From NCBI GenBank assembly GCA_007280905.1, contig QYQM01000093.1:1-41796 (forward strand): a DNA stretch of 41,796 bases, written 5' to 3'. Made by a program: the position numbers and the translations under genes. The notes under the pieces were generated by a model, which saw nothing but the letters and a program-made list of their open reading frames with translations, had not been told where the DNA came from and made no database searches. The DNA is from Porphyromonadaceae bacterium (lineage in GTDB: Bacteria > Bacteroidota > Bacteroidia > Bacteroidales > UBA12481). This document shows positions 1 to 7,108 of this stretch, one piece after another; the stretch's first letter is position 1, and each line of letters starts with the position of its first letter.

Positions 1-28
1 CTATTATTCATATTATAATTTGTTCATC

Positions 29-1081
29 CTATAAGGAGTTTCCAATCCCTACGATAAAAACCGAAAGGAGGATGGCAACAATTCCGATGACAAAAGTCCG
101 GATGGTCCGGGATGAAACCCCTTTCCATTCTCTTCGGTACAAGCCCCACATGTTGGCCGTGAGGATAATGGTTGACATGTGCAAAATCCAGGAACTGGCT
201 CCATTTCCGAGTTTGCTTTCACCCATTCCATAGAAGAAGAACTGCGTAAACCAGAGGGTACCGGCCAGTGCGGAAAAGAGATAGTTATTAAACAGGGGTG
301 TTGCCTTATCAACAAAGTTTCCGTACGTACGGTTTTTCAGGTTGAGGATAGTGGTCCAGATCAGGTTAGTTGTGAGGCCCCCCCAGAGCAGTACGACAAA
401 GGTTACATTATTCTGGAACAGGGGATTAAATCCGGCTGCCACAGCTGCTTGAGCCATTGGTTTTCCGGCTTCGATGCCGAAGTTGAAGAAAGAGCTCAGG
501 ACACCTGAAATGACAGCAATAATAAGGCCTTTGACTATGCTGAACTCTTTATCAGCAGTTCTTGTTCCGTTTCCGGCGATTTCCTTTTCCTTCATCATCC
601 CGGCTTTCCCGGATATAGCTATACCTGCCAGAGCCACGGCCACACCGATAAGAACCAATTGTCCGCCGGTATGGCCCAGCATATCGGTAAAGGATACTTT
701 TCCCGGCGTTGGATTGATCGTGTAATAGATCGACGGCACCAGGGCTCCGAAAGCCGAACATAAACCCAGGATTACCGAGTTTCCGAGGGACATCCCAAGG
801 TATCTTACTCCCAATCCGTAAGTTAATCCGCCTATTCCCCACAGCAAGCCCATCAGAATAGTGATAGAAATAATGGGTCCCGAAGTGGCTGCTATGATCT
901 CCGCAAAGCCCGGGACCGTTAACCAGGCTGCCAGCGGGGGTACGATCAGCCAGGAGAACAATCCTCCGATGATCCAGTAACTTTCCCAGGCCCAGCCTTT
1001 CACCTTGTTGAACGGCATATAGAAACTTCCGGAAGCAAATCCTCCGATGGAATGAAAAATTACCCCAAGCAATGCATTCAT
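29..1081 (-). CDS. rhaT: L-rhamnose/H+ symporter, RhaT family
   Basis: A 350-residue, very hydrophobic protein with about ten predicted membrane helices and no signal peptide, the size and layout of RhaT-type L-rhamnose:proton symporters of the inner membrane. Glycine-rich helices near residues 75-115 (for example GLLWGIGGLTYGLG) and the N-terminal GGFASGSFYMPF segment resemble the family. The start at 1081 is the first ATG after a good Bacteroidota promoter at about 1154-1184. The gene lies divergent to the remnant of an AraC-family regulator. A rhamnosidase-like gene at the other end of the window supports rhamnose as the substrate, although that is inference. Family assignment is firm; exact substrate is less so. 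Confidence 0.88.
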   Translation of the reverse strand: MNALLGVIFHSIGGFASGSFYMPFNKVKGWAWESYWIIGGLFSWLIVPPLAAWLTVPGFAEIIAATSGPIISITILMGLLWGIGGLTYGLGVRYLGMSLGNSVILGLCSAFGALVPSIYYTINPTPGKVSFTDMLGHTGGQLVLIGVAVALAGIAISGKAGMMKEKEIAGNGTRTADKEFSIVKGLIIAVISGVLSSFFNFGIEAGKPMAQAAVAAGFNPLFQNNVTFVVLLWGGLTTNLIWTTILNLKNRTYGNFVDKATPLFNNYLFSALAGTLWFTQFFFYGMGESKLGNGASSWILHMSTIILTANMWGLYRREWKGVSSRTIRTFVIGIVAILLSVFIVGIGNSL

Positions 1082-1153
1082 AGTCTGATTGATTTATTTT
1101 GTAACTGCGGTTTATTTGATTTTTTTTGACATAAGATTATTCCCGGTAATGGT

Positions 1154-1184
1154 CAAACATATTGGTATAAATTAACTATAACAA
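1154..1184 (-). promoter_or_regulatory. Bacteroidota sigma-ABfr-type promoter of rhaT
   Basis: Read on the minus strand, TTG (1184-1182) is followed after 20 bp by TATGTTTG (1161-1154), an exact match to the Bacteroidota -7 consensus TAnnTTTG with normal spacing. Transcription would start about 65 bp upstream of the rhaT start codon. The lineage-specific consensus makes this one of the best taxonomic clues in the window. Confidence 0.65.
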
Positions 1185-1223
1185 TGCATATATTGGATCA
1201 TAATTTGCACTTATTGACACTGA

Positions 1224-1343
1224 ATGGACGACTTCTTTAAATACCTTGCCACCAGTGAGGAGGATCAAGATTGGGGATTGTTTCTGAAGACCGAAGCAGA
1301 TAAGTTTAATTATTTCATTAAATCAATCTCCAGGTCGCTGTAA
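1224..1343 (+). pseudogene. N-terminal remnant of an AraC-family regulator
   Basis: A 39-codon open frame begins with MDDFFKYLATSEEDQDWGLF, which closely resembles the conserved N-terminus of AraC-type sugar regulators common in Bacteroidota (FFKYL..SEED..WGL). The similarity stops after about 25 residues, where the frame runs into the end of the phosphohexomutase fragment on the other strand. The sensor remainder and the helix-turn-helix domain are missing. Its divergent position beside rhaT suggests it was the local regulator before a deletion or insertion removed most of it. This is recognition by eye from a short stretch. Confidence 0.55.
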
Positions 1344-1673
1344 CCTTTCAGGAAGCTGTGCAGGTCTGCAGTAATCATACTGGTGCCACACGGCTGATTC
1401 GATTTTGCATTCAGTGCCATTACGGGATCATGGAGAGACAGCCGGAGCAGGAACCATCCATTACCGCTTTCAGAATTGCAGGATACCCTTATGCCTTCAT
1501 GGTTATTGGGCACTATGCTCCAGCCATCAATTTGAGGTACAAATATTTGCAGGTCATTGATCACTTTATTGCCGTAAGCTTTAAAATCCGGGGTTTTTAT
1601 CTTGATTCTGAACTCTTTACTCTCTGCCGGCATGATCAGATTATCCGTCAGTTTATGGAAGCTCTCTCCCTGG
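1310..1673 (-). pseudogene. C-terminal remnant of a phosphohexomutase (phosphomannomutase/phosphoglucomutase)
   Basis: Beyond the tRNA-like repeat, the minus-strand frame encodes about 115 residues resembling the last domain of COG1109 phosphohexomutases: an EFRIKIKT strand, NNHEGIRVSC, then GNGWFLLRLSLHDPV, which corresponds to the phosphate-binding loop of domain 4. The catalytic serine, metal-binding and sugar-binding domains 1-3 are absent, so this is a truncated copy without enzyme activity. The open frame extends into the repeat at 1674-1712, but those residues (NSRPLAP) are translated tRNA sequence. The break coincides with the repeat, so the loss is probably linked to site-specific recombination there. 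Confidence 0.6.
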
Positions 1674-1712
1674 GGGGCGAGGGGTCGAGAGTTCAAATCT
1701 CTCCATCCCGAC
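1674..1712 (+). repeat. Left 39-bp direct repeat: tRNA 3' half, probable att site
   Basis: Identical over 39 bp to 27837-27875. It reads as the 3' part of a tRNA: variable loop GGGTC, T stem-loop GAGAG-TTCAAAT-CTCTC, acceptor 3' strand CATCCCG, discriminator A; in this copy CCA completion follows (1712-1714). No matching 5' acceptor strand (CGGGATG) or D-arm lies upstream at about 1638-1665, so this is not a complete tRNA gene. The acceptor sequence and G-rich anticodon-loop side suggest tRNA-Pro, tentatively. Confidence 0.75.
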
Positions 1713-1719
1713 CAATGAG

Positions 1720-1759
1720 AATAAGGCTTTCAGCGTTTTTGGCTGGAGGCCTTATTTCG
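1720..1759 (+). terminator. Hairpin after the left tRNA-like repeat
   Basis: AATAAGGC (1720-1727) pairs with GCCTTATT (1749-1756), with an inner CAGC/GCTG pairing and a short T run after the outer arm. It sits 8 bp after the discriminator/CCA, where a tRNA terminator would be expected. Confidence 0.45.
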
Positions 1760-1763
1760 TAAT

Positions 1764-1781
1764 GTGAAACATTTGTGAAAC
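1764..1781 (+). repeat. Direct repeat GTGAAAC x2, 11-bp period
   Basis: GTGAAAC occurs at 1764-1770 and 1775-1781, one helical turn apart and about 50 bp from the att core. A comparable pair lies beside the right core at 27922-27940. Such pairs could be arm-type integrase or Xis binding sites; this is inference. Confidence 0.3.
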
Positions 1782-1818
1782 GTTTTAAGGCCCCTCGCCC
1801 ATTTACACGCCTCATAAG

Positions 1819-2094
1819 TTAATAAGTATCCACCCGGTTTTTCTCCAGGATGGCCTCAACATCGCTCCGCTTGAAGAAGACTTTGCCTCCCATTTTCGAA
1901 AAAGGAAGAATTCCATTGTCGCGATAGCTTTGCAAAGTCCTCGAACTGATCTTGAGCAGTTTCATCACATCCGGGCTATCGAGCCAGCCAAAAGGAGCCT
2001 CCGGATTCATGTTGGCGTGATCCAGCACTTCAAGCCGTTGGTTCAGTCGATCGATTTTATTCATAAGTTGAAACAGGTCTTCGAGAGAAATCAT
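1819..2094 (-). CDS. Excisionase-family helix-turn-helix DNA-binding protein
   Basis: A 91-residue protein, taking the ATG at 2094 (MISLEDLF); an upstream ATG at 2178 would add a low-complexity, unlikely N-terminus. After a short helical segment, residues about 35-90 form a winged helix of the HTH_17/excisionase type: DSPDVMKLLKISSRTLQSYRDNG, then the wing GKVFFKRSDVEAIL. Proteins of this type act as recombination directionality factors or small regulators in Bacteroidota integrative elements. Its location about 100 bp from the left att repeat fits a Xis role for the element whose integrase remnant is at the other end. Whether it is Xis or a regulator cannot be decided from sequence alone. 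Confidence 0.75.
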   Translation of the reverse strand: MISLEDLFQLMNKIDRLNQRLEVLDHANMNPEAPFGWLDSPDVMKLLKISSRTLQSYRDNGILPFSKMGGKVFFKRSDVEAILEKNRVDTY

Positions 2095-2257
2095 AAAGAT
2101 CGGTGAGGTGCATCCCCTTCGGTTTCGGGTAGCGGTGCGAAGTACCAATAGGTCTGCCGGCTGGCAGTACCAGTTCAAAGTTTTGTTTGAATAGTGTCTT
2201 CACAATAGACGATTTTTCCGTTTACATTTTTCAATTCCAGTTTTTGGTACCCCCCCG

Positions 2258-2422
2258 ATGGAAAATATTTTATCAGATTCAACTCAACAATTCGATGTAG
2301 GTAAGTGGTATCCCGCGAACAAGGGTTACTACCACATCTGCCCGCAATGCGGGAAAGGTTTTTTTGGCCGGAAGAACCAGATATATTGTCCAGGCGGTCA
2401 ATGTAAAGGAGTGTTCAACCCA
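2258..2422 (+). pseudogene. 3'-truncated small zinc-finger-like ORF
   Basis: The frame opens with ATG at 2258 and encodes about 55 plausible residues with a CPQCGKGF...IYCPGGQC motif, two cysteine pairs resembling the small zinc-ribbon proteins found in Bacteroidota mobile elements. The open frame continues to 2644, but from 2423 it runs antisense through the conserved ATPase region of the histidine kinase, so the rest is not native coding sequence. It was probably cut off when the hydrogenase cargo and its two-component genes joined the element. No function is assigned. Confidence 0.4.
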
Positions 2423-3763
2423 TCAGTTAATCAGAACTGGATTTTTGGGAAGGGTAAACGTTACCCGGGTCCAGACACCGACTTCGCTGGCAACCCAGAT
2501 CCTGCCTTGGTGATTCTCTATGATTTGCTTTACAATAGAAAGTCCAAGGCCGGATCCTGTTTTTATGTCTTTCGGAACATTGCTGGCCCGGTAAAACTCA
2601 TCAAATATTTTCGAAAGTTCCTCCTTTGGAATCCCGATCCCTGAATCCGACACCTCTGCGATAATTTGATCCGGCTGGTTTTTAACTGATAGGCCGATGT
2701 GGCCTCCGGGTGGAGTGTATTTCACAGCATTCATCAGGAGGTTTGAAAACAATTCTTCAAGGGTAAAGGGATTACCGACAATTTTTAGGATGGAATTATC
2801 AAAATAGAAATTGAATTCGATGGATTTGTCCGCCGCGAGAATCTGGACAGTTGATACTACTTTTTGTACAAGATCTTTCAACAAAAACTCCTCAAACTCC
2901 TTTTCCTGCTTCAATCGTTTCTGGGTAAGGTTTAAAAGATCCTTAACAAAACTTGTAAGCAATTCTGTTCTTACATAAGCCCGGTTGATGAATTCCTCTT
3001 GTCTTTCATTCAGCGATCCGGTAATTTTTGTTCGGACAACCGAAAGGCTGCTGATAATAGCTGCCAGATGCCCTTTGATATCATGTGTTACACGTAACAC
3101 GTATTGATGCTGCAGTTTATCCTTCTTTTCAAGTTCAATATTCGATCTCACATAGGATTCTTCGATTTTGATTGATCTGGTAAAGATCATGTGAGTCAAG
3201 CTAACCAAAAGAATGGAAGTGAAACTGAAGATGAAGCCGGTTCCGAAGAGGTAAAACTGATTATGGTACAAATCATGATTTACAAATCCCTCCAAATGAT
3301 AATGGGGAATCACCCCGTAACATTCAAGAAAAGCCAGTAATGCGACAAGGATGAGTGCAAAGGTTGTATGCAGGTAACTTTCAAGGGAGGAAAATATGGA
3401 ACTTGCAATAATCATATGAAAAAAGAAGAAAACAATTAAAGGATTTTCTATGCCCCCGGAAAAGTGAAGCATTAAGGTCAAAATAATAAGGTCGGTGATT
3501 ATCTGGAAATGAATTTCCCGTTTGATCCAAACGATTATCGGGCCGCTTTCTTTCCTGATGATCCAACGCAGAAGGAGGGAGTGTATACTGTTCAGTGTCA
3601 GAAGAATCAGGGTTAGTATGTAAATGGGTGTATCCTGAATGGATACACCGAACAGGTTTTTAACAATATAGGCTGAAATAATAAGAACGACAATGGCAAT
3701 CCACCTGATTCTGATAAACCATTTGGCAAATAGCACATGGGCAGGGATCAGTCTTTTATCCAT
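2423..3763 (-). CDS. Membrane-bound sensor histidine kinase
   Basis: The N-terminal ~190 residues contain five or six hydrophobic membrane segments with no large extracytoplasmic domain. A coiled stretch follows, then a HisKA domain with the phosphoacceptor in RVTHDIKGHL (His about residue 227), then a HATPase_c domain with N box LLMNAVKYTPPGG, G1 VSDSGIGIP, F box FYRAS and G2 GSGLGLSIVKQI. All catalytic boxes are intact. The start at 3763 is preferred because it lies one base after the stop of the response-regulator gene (3767-3765); an upstream ATG at 3787 would overlap that gene. The pair closes the hydrogenase operon, so it may sense redox or membrane state, but the signal is unknown. Confidence 0.85.
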   Translation of the reverse strand: MDKRLIPAHVLFAKWFIRIRWIAIVVLIISAYIVKNLFGVSIQDTPIYILTLILLTLNSIHSLLLRWIIRKESGPIIVWIKREIHFQIITDLIILTLMLHFSGGIENPLIVFFFFHMIIASSIFSSLESYLHTTFALILVALLAFLECYGVIPHYHLEGFVNHDLYHNQFYLFGTGFIFSFTSILLVSLTHMIFTRSIKIEESYVRSNIELEKKDKLQHQYVLRVTHDIKGHLAAIISSLSVVRTKITGSLNERQEEFINRAYVRTELLTSFVKDLLNLTQKRLKQEKEFEEFLLKDLVQKVVSTVQILAADKSIEFNFYFDNSILKIVGNPFTLEELFSNLLMNAVKYTPPGGHIGLSVKNQPDQIIAEVSDSGIGIPKEELSKIFDEFYRASNVPKDIKTGSGLGLSIVKQIIENHQGRIWVASEVGVWTRVTFTLPKNPVLIN

Positions 3764-3764
3764 A

Positions 3765-4154
3765 CTAACTGGACAGAATATCTTCAATCATTCTCGCCAG
3801 GATAATTGGATCGATCGGTTTATCCTGAAACCGGACGTTAGGAAATAAAATCTCATCTTCCACTCCTGAAGCCAGATTAACCCCGAGTTGACCGACCATA
3901 CCCGTTAGTATAATGATCGGCAATTTTTTAAACTCAGGTTCTTTTTTGATCAGGTGTAACAGGTTGTACCCCTCAAGATTGGTTCTCATCATCACATCAA
4001 GAACCAGAAGATCAGGCTTTTCACTCCGGAGCAGGGCCAAACCGTCGGTACCATTATCTGAGGTATACACAGCAAAACCCTGATTTTCAATCGTAACCTG
4101 AAAAGATCTGAGCAGGTCTTCATCGTCATCAATTAATAAAACCTTTTTATTCAT
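3765..4154 (-). CDS. Single-domain (CheY-like) response regulator
   Basis: A 129-residue receiver domain with no output domain. The acidic pocket is DDDED at residues 9-13, the phosphoacceptor is Asp53 in LLVLDVMM, the switch threonine is in IILTGM, and the conserved lysine is in QDKPID. The gene lies 26 bp downstream of the hdrA-like gene and directly upstream of the histidine kinase, so it is probably transcribed with the hydrogenase genes. Having no DNA-binding domain, it would act by protein contact or in a phosphorelay rather than as a transcription factor. Known family features are clear; its target is unknown. Confidence 0.85.
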   Translation of the reverse strand: MNKKVLLIDDDEDLLRSFQVTIENQGFAVYTSDNGTDGLALLRSEKPDLLVLDVMMRTNLEGYNLLHLIKKEPEFKKLPIIILTGMVGQLGVNLASGVEDEILFPNVRFQDKPIDPIILARMIEDILSS

Positions 4155-4180
4155 AACTACTGATTTAAATTAAGTTACGA

Positions 4181-5926
4181 TTATACATATTCAACTTTAC
4201 TGATTAAAGCATCGATCTGGGCAATAACCTGAGAATCGGTAAACTGGCGTCCTTTAATAGCAGCGGATGGACAAGCAGCCACACAGACACCACATGCCTT
4301 GCAAAGTGCACTGATAATATGGCTGTGTCCTTTTTCTTCTTCGTATTCAATAGCGCTGAACGGACAAAGTTTGTTACAGAACCGGCAACCTGAGCAAACG
4401 TTCTCATCAACCTCGGAGTATACTGCGTCAACCTCAATTTTACCTCTGGATATCTTTGCCAGTATCCGTGCTGCAACTGCCCTTGCTTGTGCTACTGAAT
4501 CCGGAATATCTTTGGGTGCCACACAGGTTCCGGCAATAAAGATACCGTCGGTGGTTGTTGCCACAGGTTCCAGTTTCGGATGGCTTTCGATAAACCATCC
4601 GTCTTTATCCTGGCTGATATTGACCAGGTGCGCAACCTCGGCAGAATCCTCACGGGCTTCCATACCTACCATAAGCACAACCAGATCGGCTGGGATCTCT
4701 ATGAGCTCACCCGAAAGTTTCTCGTTGACTTCAATCAGCATTTCACAATCGTCCTTCGGACCTGCCCGGTGGATAACTGGACGGTCACCCTTTTCATACA
4801 TGAGAAATAAAGTTTTTACTTCTGAGGAGCGCTTGTAGAAATCTTCATGACCTTTCCCGAAAGCGTGCATATCTATATATATATCTGATACATAACAGGC
4901 TGGATTGGCAGATTTAATCTCGTGAACGTATTTCAGGGCAGTCATGCAGCATACCCGTGAGCAATAGGTATGAAATTCCAGATTCCGGCTTCCGACACAA
5001 TGGATAATGGCTACATATTGAGGGACCTTGCCCTCTTTTGTTTCGATGCGGCCGGAACGAATCATCTTTTCCAGCTCGAAAGAGGTAATTACATTCGGAA
5101 GTTTCCCGTATCCATAATGCGTGATCCGGGATGCATCAAATTCCTTGTACCCTGTGCATACAGCGATATTCCCGATCCGGACCTCGAAAGGTTTAGACCC
5201 TGTACTTCCCTGTCCGTTCTGTTTCTGGATGTTAGCTTTGAAATTGCCGACAAATCCGCTCAGACTGGTCACTTTTGATTGTAAGTGTAACTGAATCTGC
5301 TTGTTGTTTAATACCCGTGTAATACGTTCCGTTAATAGATCACGGGCAGAATAGAGGTAAGGAGCCGTAAGATCCACACGTGCCAGATTGCCACCGAGGC
5401 GGCTATCTTTTTCAACCAGATAGACCTGGTAACCTGAGTCTGCCAGTTCCAGGGCAGTAGTCATTCCCGCAATACCTCCCCCAATAACCAGCACATTCGG
5501 ACACATATCAACGAAAATACTTTCCAGCGGCTCATGAAGCTCAACGCGTTTAACCGCAGCATACGTTAAAGCCATAGCTTTTTTTGTTGCCTCCTCCGGA
5601 TCATCATGAACCCAGCTGCATTGTTCGCGGATATTCGCCATCTCAAACAGGTACTGATTGAGACCAGCTTTTCTGAGAGCCCCCCTGAAGGTTCGCTCAT
5701 GCATACTTGGACTACAGGCAGCAACAACAATACGGTTTAGCTGGTTTTGTTTGATATCCTGGACGATCATTTCCTGCCCGGGATTCGAACACATATATTT
5801 ATATGTTTTAACCAGCGTTACATTGGGAACAGCGGAGATGAACTTCGCGACTGATTCCACATCCACCATTTTGGCAATATTGGTGCCGCACATGCATATG
5901 TAAACGCCTATTCTGCACTCTTTCAT
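4181..5926 (-). CDS. hdrA: HdrA-like FAD/iron-sulfur protein, type b (downstream module)
   Basis: A 581-residue homologue of the heterodisulfide reductase A subunit. The N-terminal HdrA domain keeps its cysteines (CMCGTNI at 11-17, YMCSNPGQ at 44-51, AACSPSMHE at 69-77) and the REQCSWVHDD segment. The FAD Rossmann motif GGGIAG is at about 149-154. The HCVGSR and YCSRVCC cysteines of the HdrA core are present. Near the C-terminus are two [4Fe-4S] motifs, CSGCRFCNKLCP and CKACGVCVAACP. The ferredoxin insertion usual in the FAD domain is missing, replaced by a short LTAPYLYSARDLL stretch. It is the last oxidoreductase gene of its module, 20 bp after the qmoC-like gene. It probably relays electrons between MvhD, the partner HdrA and the membrane subunit. 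Confidence 0.87.
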   Translation of the reverse strand: MKECRIGVYICMCGTNIAKMVDVESVAKFISAVPNVTLVKTYKYMCSNPGQEMIVQDIKQNQLNRIVVAACSPSMHERTFRGALRKAGLNQYLFEMANIREQCSWVHDDPEEATKKAMALTYAAVKRVELHEPLESIFVDMCPNVLVIGGGIAGMTTALELADSGYQVYLVEKDSRLGGNLARVDLTAPYLYSARDLLTERITRVLNNKQIQLHLQSKVTSLSGFVGNFKANIQKQNGQGSTGSKPFEVRIGNIAVCTGYKEFDASRITHYGYGKLPNVITSFELEKMIRSGRIETKEGKVPQYVAIIHCVGSRNLEFHTYCSRVCCMTALKYVHEIKSANPACYVSDIYIDMHAFGKGHEDFYKRSSEVKTLFLMYEKGDRPVIHRAGPKDDCEMLIEVNEKLSGELIEIPADLVVLMVGMEAREDSAEVAHLVNISQDKDGWFIESHPKLEPVATTTDGIFIAGTCVAPKDIPDSVAQARAVAARILAKISRGKIEVDAVYSEVDENVCSGCRFCNKLCPFSAIEYEEEKGHSHIISALCKACGVCVAACPSAAIKGRQFTDSQVIAQIDALISKVEYV

Positions 5927-5946
5927 GACTACTTTAATTAGTTGAC

Positions 5947-7098
5947 CTAATAGGAATAAGAGGGTAAAACAGCATCCTGTCTTTCCAGGGCATCCCGGCG
6001 TATCTCAGCAAAATACATAGCGAGTGGCCTGTAGACCAGATGTGACCATTTGCTGAAGGGCATCCTCAGCAACCATGGAACCACAGCCATGAGATGAATG
6101 ATATACGTGCCGTTTGCCAATTCATTAAGACCGGTGCGATGGAAAATATGCTGACAAATGCCAGTCAGGACAATCATGAATAAGAGGATCACAAAAACCC
6201 AGTCGGTACTGTGGGATTTCTTATATTGAACATAGTTTTTTCTTGATATACGTTTCCGAATAAAATAGATGGTACCAATTATGAGTCCGACGCTTGCCAG
6301 GTAGCCGAAAATATGGACGGACCAATCTATCCGGGGTCCGGATTGCAACTTTTCAATAAACACCATTACCAATACCAGCATAATGATATAACCCAGCATT
6401 AAGCCAAGGTGAACGATCCAAGGCATGAAGATTTTTGTAGGGCGTGTACTTTTGCATTCTGCATATCTCCTCTGGGAAAAAAAATGCCACACCATCAGGT
6501 ACAGTTTCTTCAGGTACAACCACCAGGGCACAGGGAAGCTGGTACCTCTGACCATAACAAAAAACCACATACGTACTGCGTTGATCAGCAGAAAAACAGC
6601 CAGACAAGCACCGACCAGTAAGTCAAAACTGTGGATAAAATGACTAGGCAGGAAGGCCCCTTCCCCATCATAAATACTGAAATTCCCCTGTGATAGTCCA
6701 TAGTATAACAAGAATGCTCCGGTTAATACTGCGACTCCGATAACCGCAAGTATCTCAGTGGTCAAGGATTTGAAAAAAAGCCGGGCAATACCGGTAATAT
6801 CGTAGCGTGAGATAAGCCATCTTCGCAGGCTCATCATAGTTTCACCCGGATCCGCTTCGCGGGGACACTGCTCTGAACATTGACCGCAATAATAGCACAA
6901 CCATGGTTCGAGGGTGGTTTCAATTTTCCGCCCCAGTCCCATCTGCAAAAAGCGCATTGACTTTCGGGGAAAGCGGTACATCTGATCGGAATGAAAACAG
7001 ACAGTTGAACAATCACCGCAGTGATAGCAGAACTGTACGTCTTCAGCTCCAAAACGCTCGAGATCGTCAATTAGCCTTGGATTAACTCTGATTGCCAT
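5947..7098 (-). CDS. HdrC/QmoC-like membrane iron-sulfur/cytochrome b protein (downstream module)
   Basis: 383 residues from the ATG at 7098, which is preceded by a strong Shine-Dalgarno (AAGGAGGT) and therefore preferred over 7176. The N-terminal HdrC part has two [4Fe-4S] motifs (Cys24, 27, 30, 34 and Cys68, 71, 74, 78). The C-terminal part has about five or six membrane helices of the HdrE/NarI-like cytochrome b type, with histidines in IVHLGLM, QHIFHRTG, YIIHLM and PFSKWSHLVYRP. The fusion of HdrC and cytochrome b parts is the architecture of QmoC in sulfate reducers, where it passes electrons to or from menaquinone. It lies between two hdrA-like genes. The quinone role is inferred from architecture. 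Confidence 0.85.
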   Translation of the reverse strand: MAIRVNPRLIDDLERFGAEDVQFCYHCGDCSTVCFHSDQMYRFPRKSMRFLQMGLGRKIETTLEPWLCYYCGQCSEQCPREADPGETMMSLRRWLISRYDITGIARLFFKSLTTEILAVIGVAVLTGAFLLYYGLSQGNFSIYDGEGAFLPSHFIHSFDLLVGACLAVFLLINAVRMWFFVMVRGTSFPVPWWLYLKKLYLMVWHFFSQRRYAECKSTRPTKIFMPWIVHLGLMLGYIIMLVLVMVFIEKLQSGPRIDWSVHIFGYLASVGLIIGTIYFIRKRISRKNYVQYKKSHSTDWVFVILLFMIVLTGICQHIFHRTGLNELANGTYIIHLMAVVPWLLRMPFSKWSHLVYRPLAMYFAEIRRDALERQDAVLPSYSY

Positions 7099-7108
7099 AA
7101 TGACCTCC

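Noticed and set aside
1638-1714. Complete tRNA gene at the left repeat
   Set aside because: The T arm and acceptor 3' strand are good, but the 76 bases ending there contain no complementary acceptor 5' strand or D arm, and the anticodon stem does not pair fully.
2423-3787. Histidine kinase start at the upstream ATG (3787)
   Set aside because: It would overlap the response-regulator gene by 23 bp; the ATG at 3763 follows its stop directly and keeps the first membrane segment.
4299-4838. 179-residue plus-strand ORF within the type-b hdrA gene
   Set aside because: Serine-rich antisense shadow of a strongly conserved gene.
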